DNA from: JAPPOI01 sp028818055
GTDB lineage: Bacteria > Pseudomonadota > Alphaproteobacteria > Rhodobacterales > Rhodobacteraceae
Length of the DNA: 64,000 nucleotides
Direction: 5' to 3'
Assembly (NCBI GenBank): GCA_965267405.1
Contig: OZ253954.1
Coordinates: 2,170,001 to 2,234,000 of the forward strand
How positions within the stretch are numbered: position 1 is the stretch's first letter; the number at the start of each line of letters is the position of its first letter. The position numbers and the translations under genes were made by a program. Shown here one piece after another: positions 60,540-64,000 of the stretch. Under the pieces are notes generated by a model. The model was not told the DNA's origin. It made no database searches and worked only from the letters and a program-made list of their open reading frames with translations.

Positions 60540-62369
60540 ATGGGCACAATTCGACTTACTGCTGCTCAAGCACTCGTTCGTTATCTGAGTGCACAACTCA
60601 CAGAATCTGGTGAGCCATTCATCGCTGGTGTTTGGGCCATTTTCGGTCATGGCAACGTGGCAGGGCTGGGCGAAGCGCTTTATGCGTCGCGCGACGCTAT
60701 TCCAACTTACCGGGGCCACAACGAACAAACGATGGCTCACACAGCAATCGCTTATGCCAAACAAATGAAGCGGCAACGGGCAATGGCCGTGACATCGTCC
60801 ATCGGACCGGGCGCAACCAATATGGTGACGGCTGCGGCCTTGGCGCACGCCAATCGCATTCCGGTTCTGATCATCCCAGGTGACATCTTCGCGACCCGCG
60901 GCCCAGACCCGGTTTTACAACAGGTCGAAGACTGGTCAGATGGCACAGTCAGTGCAAATGATTGCTTCCGGCCGGTCAGTCGTTACTATGACCGGATTTC
61001 CCGCCCCGAGCATCTTTTGACCGCGCTGCCGCGGGCATTTTCGACAATGCTAGATCCGGCAACCTGCGGGCCGGTTACACTTGCGTTCTGTCAGGACACG
61101 CAAGCAGAGGCATATGACTATCCAGAAGCGTTTTTCAAACCCAAGGTTTGGAAAATGCGCCGCATTGCTCCTGATGCGAACGAACTGGAAACAGTGGCCG
61201 AGGCGGTGAAGCAAGCAGAACGCCCAGTGATTGTCGCGGGTGGCGGTGTTCACTACTCCGATGCGGCAACTGAGCTGCAAGCCTTTGTTGAAAAACACAA
61301 TATTCCGATAGCCGAAACGCAAGCGGGCAAGTCGGCACTCGCGTGGGATCATCCGATGAACTTTGGTCCAGTCGGGGTGACTGGCTCGGACTCGGCCAAC
61401 ACATTGTGCAACCAAGGCGATGTGGTGCTGGGCGTTGGCACGCGTCTTCAAGATTTTACAACCGGCTCGTGGTCGCTGTTCCAGAATCCAGAACGCACGC
61501 TGGCAAGTTTGAACGTGCAGGCCTACGACGCCGTCAAGCACGGCGCGCTGCCGCTAAACGCCGACGCTCGAGTCGGATTGAAGGCGCTTTCCGATGCGCT
61601 CGGCGACTATCGCGCGCCGGACCCTGATGCCGCTTTGAAAGAGACATGGTTCGGCAACGTAGACCCGCTCACAGCGGCCCCGAGCGATACAAATGCATTG
61701 CCGACCGACATGCAGGTCGTGGGGGCCGTGCAGCGGTCAAGCGGCGACGACACAATCGTAATGGGCGCCGCCGGAACAATGCCGGGTGAGCTTCACAAGT
61801 TGTGGAAAGCACCACGCCCCGGTTCGTACCATATGGAGTATGGCTTTTCGTGCATGGGCTATGAGATTGCTGGAGCTATTGGGATCAAGATGGCTGAACC
61901 TGATCGCGACGTCATCGCGATGGTCGGGGACGGCAGCTACATGATGGCAAACTCGGAATTGGCCACCGCTGCTATGATGGGCATCAAAATCACGGTCGTG
62001 ATCACCGATAACCGCGGGTTTGGGTGTATCAATCGTTTGCAGAAGGGCACCGGTGGCGCTGAATTCAATAATCTTTTGGATACCGCTTACCATGTGAATC
62101 CATCCGCAATTGATTTTGCTGGTCACACGCGTGCGATGGGCGCCGAGTCGGTGCATGTCGGTTCGATCTCAGAACTGGAAACCGCGCTTGAGACCGCGAA
62201 GTCGGCTTCTGGCCCGTTTGTTGCCGTGATCGACACGGACCCATACCCGTCTACAGAATTTGGTGGAAGCTGGTGGGAAGTTGCCGTTCCTGAAGTGAGC
62301 GAACGCAGCGAAGTACAGGACGCCCGAAAGAACTATGAAAAGGGATTGGCTGCGCGTAACGCAACCTGA
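60540..62369 (+). CDS. iolD: 3D-(3,5/4)-trihydroxycyclohexane-1,2-dione acylhydrolase
   Basis: A 609-residue thiamine-diphosphate enzyme that opens the inositol ring to 5-deoxy-glucuronate. It begins TIRLTAAQALVRYLSAQ; the catalytic Glu region is THE-like NEQTMAHTAIAYAKQ; the ThDP/metal motif is GDGSYMMANSELATAAMMG through DNRGFG. Length matches IolD and exceeds acetolactate synthase-like relatives. It is 18 bases after iolG. Confidence 0.95.
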   Translation: MGTIRLTAAQALVRYLSAQLTESGEPFIAGVWAIFGHGNVAGLGEALYASRDAIPTYRGHNEQTMAHTAIAYAKQMKRQRAMAVTSSIGPGATNMVTAAALAHANRIPVLIIPGDIFATRGPDPVLQQVEDWSDGTVSANDCFRPVSRYYDRISRPEHLLTALPRAFSTMLDPATCGPVTLAFCQDTQAEAYDYPEAFFKPKVWKMRRIAPDANELETVAEAVKQAERPVIVAGGGVHYSDAATELQAFVEKHNIPIAETQAGKSALAWDHPMNFGPVGVTGSDSANTLCNQGDVVLGVGTRLQDFTTGSWSLFQNPERTLASLNVQAYDAVKHGALPLNADARVGLKALSDALGDYRAPDPDAALKETWFGNVDPLTAAPSDTNALPTDMQVVGAVQRSSGDDTIVMGAAGTMPGELHKLWKAPRPGSYHMEYGFSCMGYEIAGAIGIKMAEPDRDVIAMVGDGSYMMANSELATAAMMGIKITVVITDNRGFGCINRLQKGTGGAEFNNLLDTAYHVNPSAIDFAGHTRAMGAESVHVGSISELETALETAKSASGPFVAVIDTDPYPSTEFGGSWWEVAVPEVSERSEVQDARKNYEKGLAARNAT

Positions 62370-62400
62370 TCTTGGATTTTGTGAACCGAAGGCATCTCTT

Positions 62401-63207
62401 ATGACTGATCTGATCCGCAAACCAAACGGTGTGCGTGGCAAAGTCCATAACATTACGCCCGAATCTGCAGGTTGGGGTTATGTCGGATTTGATTTATATC
62501 GCTTGGCCGAAGGCGAAACGGTCGGAGAGGCCACGCAAGATCGCGAAGCAATTCTGGTGCTCGTAGAAGGGCGTGCGGAAATTTCGGCGTCAGGTTCCAA
62601 CTTTGGTGAGTTGGGCGATCGAATGGATGTTTTTGAACGTACACCGCCACACTGCGTATACGTTCCAAGTTCTTCCGATTGGAGTGCAATGGCTACAACT
62701 GAATGCACACTCGCCGTTTGCTCAGCACCCGGATCAGGTGGCCATGACGCAGCTATCATCGGTCCGGTAGGCATCCAGACCGAACCCCGCGGAAAAGGCA
62801 CGAATACCAGATATATCAATAACATAGCGATGGAAAATCGCAATGTTGCGGATAGTCTGCTGGTGACCGAGGTATTCACGCCTTCAGGCCATTGGTCGTC
62901 CTATCCGCCGCACCGTCATGATGAAGACGACTATCCAAACATGACATATCTGGAAGAGACCTATTATCATCGTCTCAACCCTTCGCAGGGTTTTGGAGTT
63001 CAAAGGGTTTGGACCGAAGACGGAAGTTTGGATGAAACTATGGCTGTTTCGGATCACGACGTCGTTCTTGTTCCCAAGGGGCACCATCCCTGCGGTGCCC
63101 CTTATGGTTACGAAATGTACTATTTGAATGTCATGGCGGGTCCGCTCCGAAAATGGCGGTTCAAGAACCACCCGGATCATAATTGGATTGCGGAACGCGA
63201 CGCATAG
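62401..63207 (+). CDS. iolB: 5-deoxy-glucuronate isomerase
   Basis: A 268-residue bicupin that converts 5-deoxy-glucuronate to 2-deoxy-5-keto-gluconate. The metal site is in SYPPHRHDEDDYPNMTYLEE, followed by YYHRLNPSQGFGVQRVW. The ATG at 62401 (MTDLIRKPNGVRG) fits the family start and lies 31 bases after iolD; a longer in-frame ATG inside iolD is rejected. Confidence 0.94.
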   Translation: MTDLIRKPNGVRGKVHNITPESAGWGYVGFDLYRLAEGETVGEATQDREAILVLVEGRAEISASGSNFGELGDRMDVFERTPPHCVYVPSSSDWSAMATTECTLAVCSAPGSGGHDAAIIGPVGIQTEPRGKGTNTRYINNIAMENRNVADSLLVTEVFTPSGHWSSYPPHRHDEDDYPNMTYLEETYYHRLNPSQGFGVQRVWTEDGSLDETMAVSDHDVVLVPKGHHPCGAPYGYEMYYLNVMAGPLRKWRFKNHPDHNWIAERDA

Positions 63208-63210
63208 AAT

Positions 63211-63774
63211 CTAGAGCGAACTGCCTTCGACCTGGCGTTCTAAACGCACCAGCGCCTCGGCAAGACCTTCTTGGGTCGGGTTCAACTTTTCAACTTCACG
63301 CCACGCAGCAAGGGCCGCTTCTGGCTTGCCGATTTCCTCGAGGATGAGAGCCAAACCACTTAATGCTCCAAAGTGGCTTGGGTTTCGGGCGAGCGTTTGA
63401 CGAATGTCCTCTAACGACAATCCGTATCGACCCTGCTGGAAATAAGCAGTCGCACGAGCATTATAGCCTTCTGCAAAGTCCGGAGCGTGATCAATCAAAG
63501 CAGTGAAATGCTCAATTGCGGTGCGCGTATCACCCTCGGCCATTGCCTCGCGGCCTCGTGCCAAGAGTAAATCCATGGCATCTGAGCCGGAATTTGACCA
63601 AATCTCGTAAATTCGGTTCTGAATTTGTGCTGCCCCGGCGATATCTGCCGTTTTCAGGCCCTCAAGCAAGGCATCAAGCTCAGAATCCTCGCTTGCCAAG
63701 ACCGGGGTCAGGAAAACCATACTTGCGGCGACTGCCGCAACGGCACATTTGAGATATGAGCTGATCCGTTGCAT
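63211..63774 (-). CDS. Periplasmic TPR-repeat protein
   Basis: A 187-residue protein with a signal peptide (MQRISSYLKCAVAAVAASMVFLTPVLAS) and two to three TPR units, about residues 70-170 (IEHFTALIDHAPDFAEGYNARATAYFQ, ALSGLALILEEIGKPEAALAAW). It is probably a periplasmic scaffold; partners are unknown. The start at 63774 is set by the signal peptide; an earlier in-frame ATG adds 18 residues. It is convergent with iolB (3-base gap) and divergent from the SCP2 gene. Confidence 0.83.
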   Translation of the reverse strand: MQRISSYLKCAVAAVAASMVFLTPVLASEDSELDALLEGLKTADIAGAAQIQNRIYEIWSNSGSDAMDLLLARGREAMAEGDTRTAIEHFTALIDHAPDFAEGYNARATAYFQQGRYGLSLEDIRQTLARNPSHFGALSGLALILEEIGKPEAALAAWREVEKLNPTQEGLAEALVRLERQVEGSSL

Positions 63775-63845
63775 GACACTAGCGAGATTAGCGCATACCG
63801 CGCCAATTGCGAGCCCTCTGGGCATCACGAATTGAGGAACGAAAC

Positions 63846-64000
63846 ATGAGTGAAATGATCGATCAGGCTGTAGCCGCTTTGAACGAAAAGCTTACAGGTG
63901 CCGGTTTCGATGGTACTGCAAAGTTTGTCATCGACGGTGAGGGTGCCATTATGCTGGATGGCGAAGGTGCACGGGCCGGTGATGAAGACGCTGACGTCAC
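63846..64000 (+). CDS. SCP2 sterol-binding-domain protein, 5' part
   Basis: The first 51 codons of a gene cut by the window end: MSEMIDQAVAALNEKLTGAG then GTAKFVIDGEGAIMLDGEGA. This matches small SCP2-domain proteins of Rhodobacteraceae (about 95 residues), which bind lipids or fatty-acyl groups. GAGGAACGAAAC before the ATG contains a ribosome site. Confidence 0.8.
   Translation, partial: MSEMIDQAVAALNEKLTGAGFDGTAKFVIDGEGAIMLDGEGARAGDEDADV

Overview
The window looks like part of the chromosome of a marine alphaproteobacterium of the Rhodobacteraceae (Roseobacter type). This is inferred from gene content: the glpX-recJ pair next to a tRNA-Glu, purA followed by a DUF2842 gene, DUF3422, many ABC and TTT transporters, several fused FAD/GcvT demethylases, formate dehydrogenase and myo-inositol genes. 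Coding density is high and many neighbours share ATGA stop/start overlaps. No insertion sequence, phage gene, CRISPR array or rRNA was seen. One tRNA was found.

Layout. 1-2974: end of a formate dehydrogenase operon (FeS subunit tail, cytochrome b subunit, WD40-cytochrome c) and a 42-codon membrane peptide. 3193-7789: tRNA-Glu, recJ, glpX, purA, DUF2842. 7807-14816: an M20 deacylase and an oligopeptide ABC transporter in two divergent units. 14820-16091: DUF3422. 16209-23462: an autoregulated-looking XRE-cupin gene leading into GFA, two FAD/GcvT demethylase-like proteins and a homocysteine methyltransferase fused to a PPOX-like domain. 23504-32134: a TctCBA transporter with AtuA-like, DUF4387 and mutarotase-like genes, divergent from a TctDE-type two-component system with an extra periplasmic protein.

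32121-45325 is the most unusual part. Two divergent units leave one control region (39387-39650). Leftward are a CUT1-type binding protein, two permeases, two double-domain SnoaL-like proteins, a class III CoA-transferase and a citryl-CoA-lyase-like protein. Rightward are the ATPase, another SnoaL-like protein, a HisD-like dehydrogenase, an SDR, a LacI regulator and a fourth SnoaL-like protein. Both promoters appear to carry a LacI-type palindrome just after the -10 box, and a related half-site lies before the HisD-like gene. This reads as a complete uptake, oxidation, rearrangement, CoA-activation and C-C cleavage route for an unidentified sugar- or polyol-like substrate.

45351-54161 continues on the plus strand with a double cupin, a short MetE-like methyltransferase, an alpha/beta hydrolase, a third FAD/GcvT protein, an MttB-family methyltransferase, a TetR regulator and a sarcosine-oxidase-like flavoprotein. 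A perfect palindrome precedes the third FAD/GcvT gene. Together with GFA and formate dehydrogenase this points to catabolism of methylated amines or similar methyl donors through C1 units.

54637-59313 encodes a 1558-residue RTX-type protein with PA14-like and LamG-like domains, a duplicated module and a Glu-rich tract, ending in a strong terminator. 59520-63207 holds iolG, iolD and iolB. 63211-64000 holds a TPR lipo/periplasmic-type protein and the start of an SCP2-domain gene cut by the window edge.
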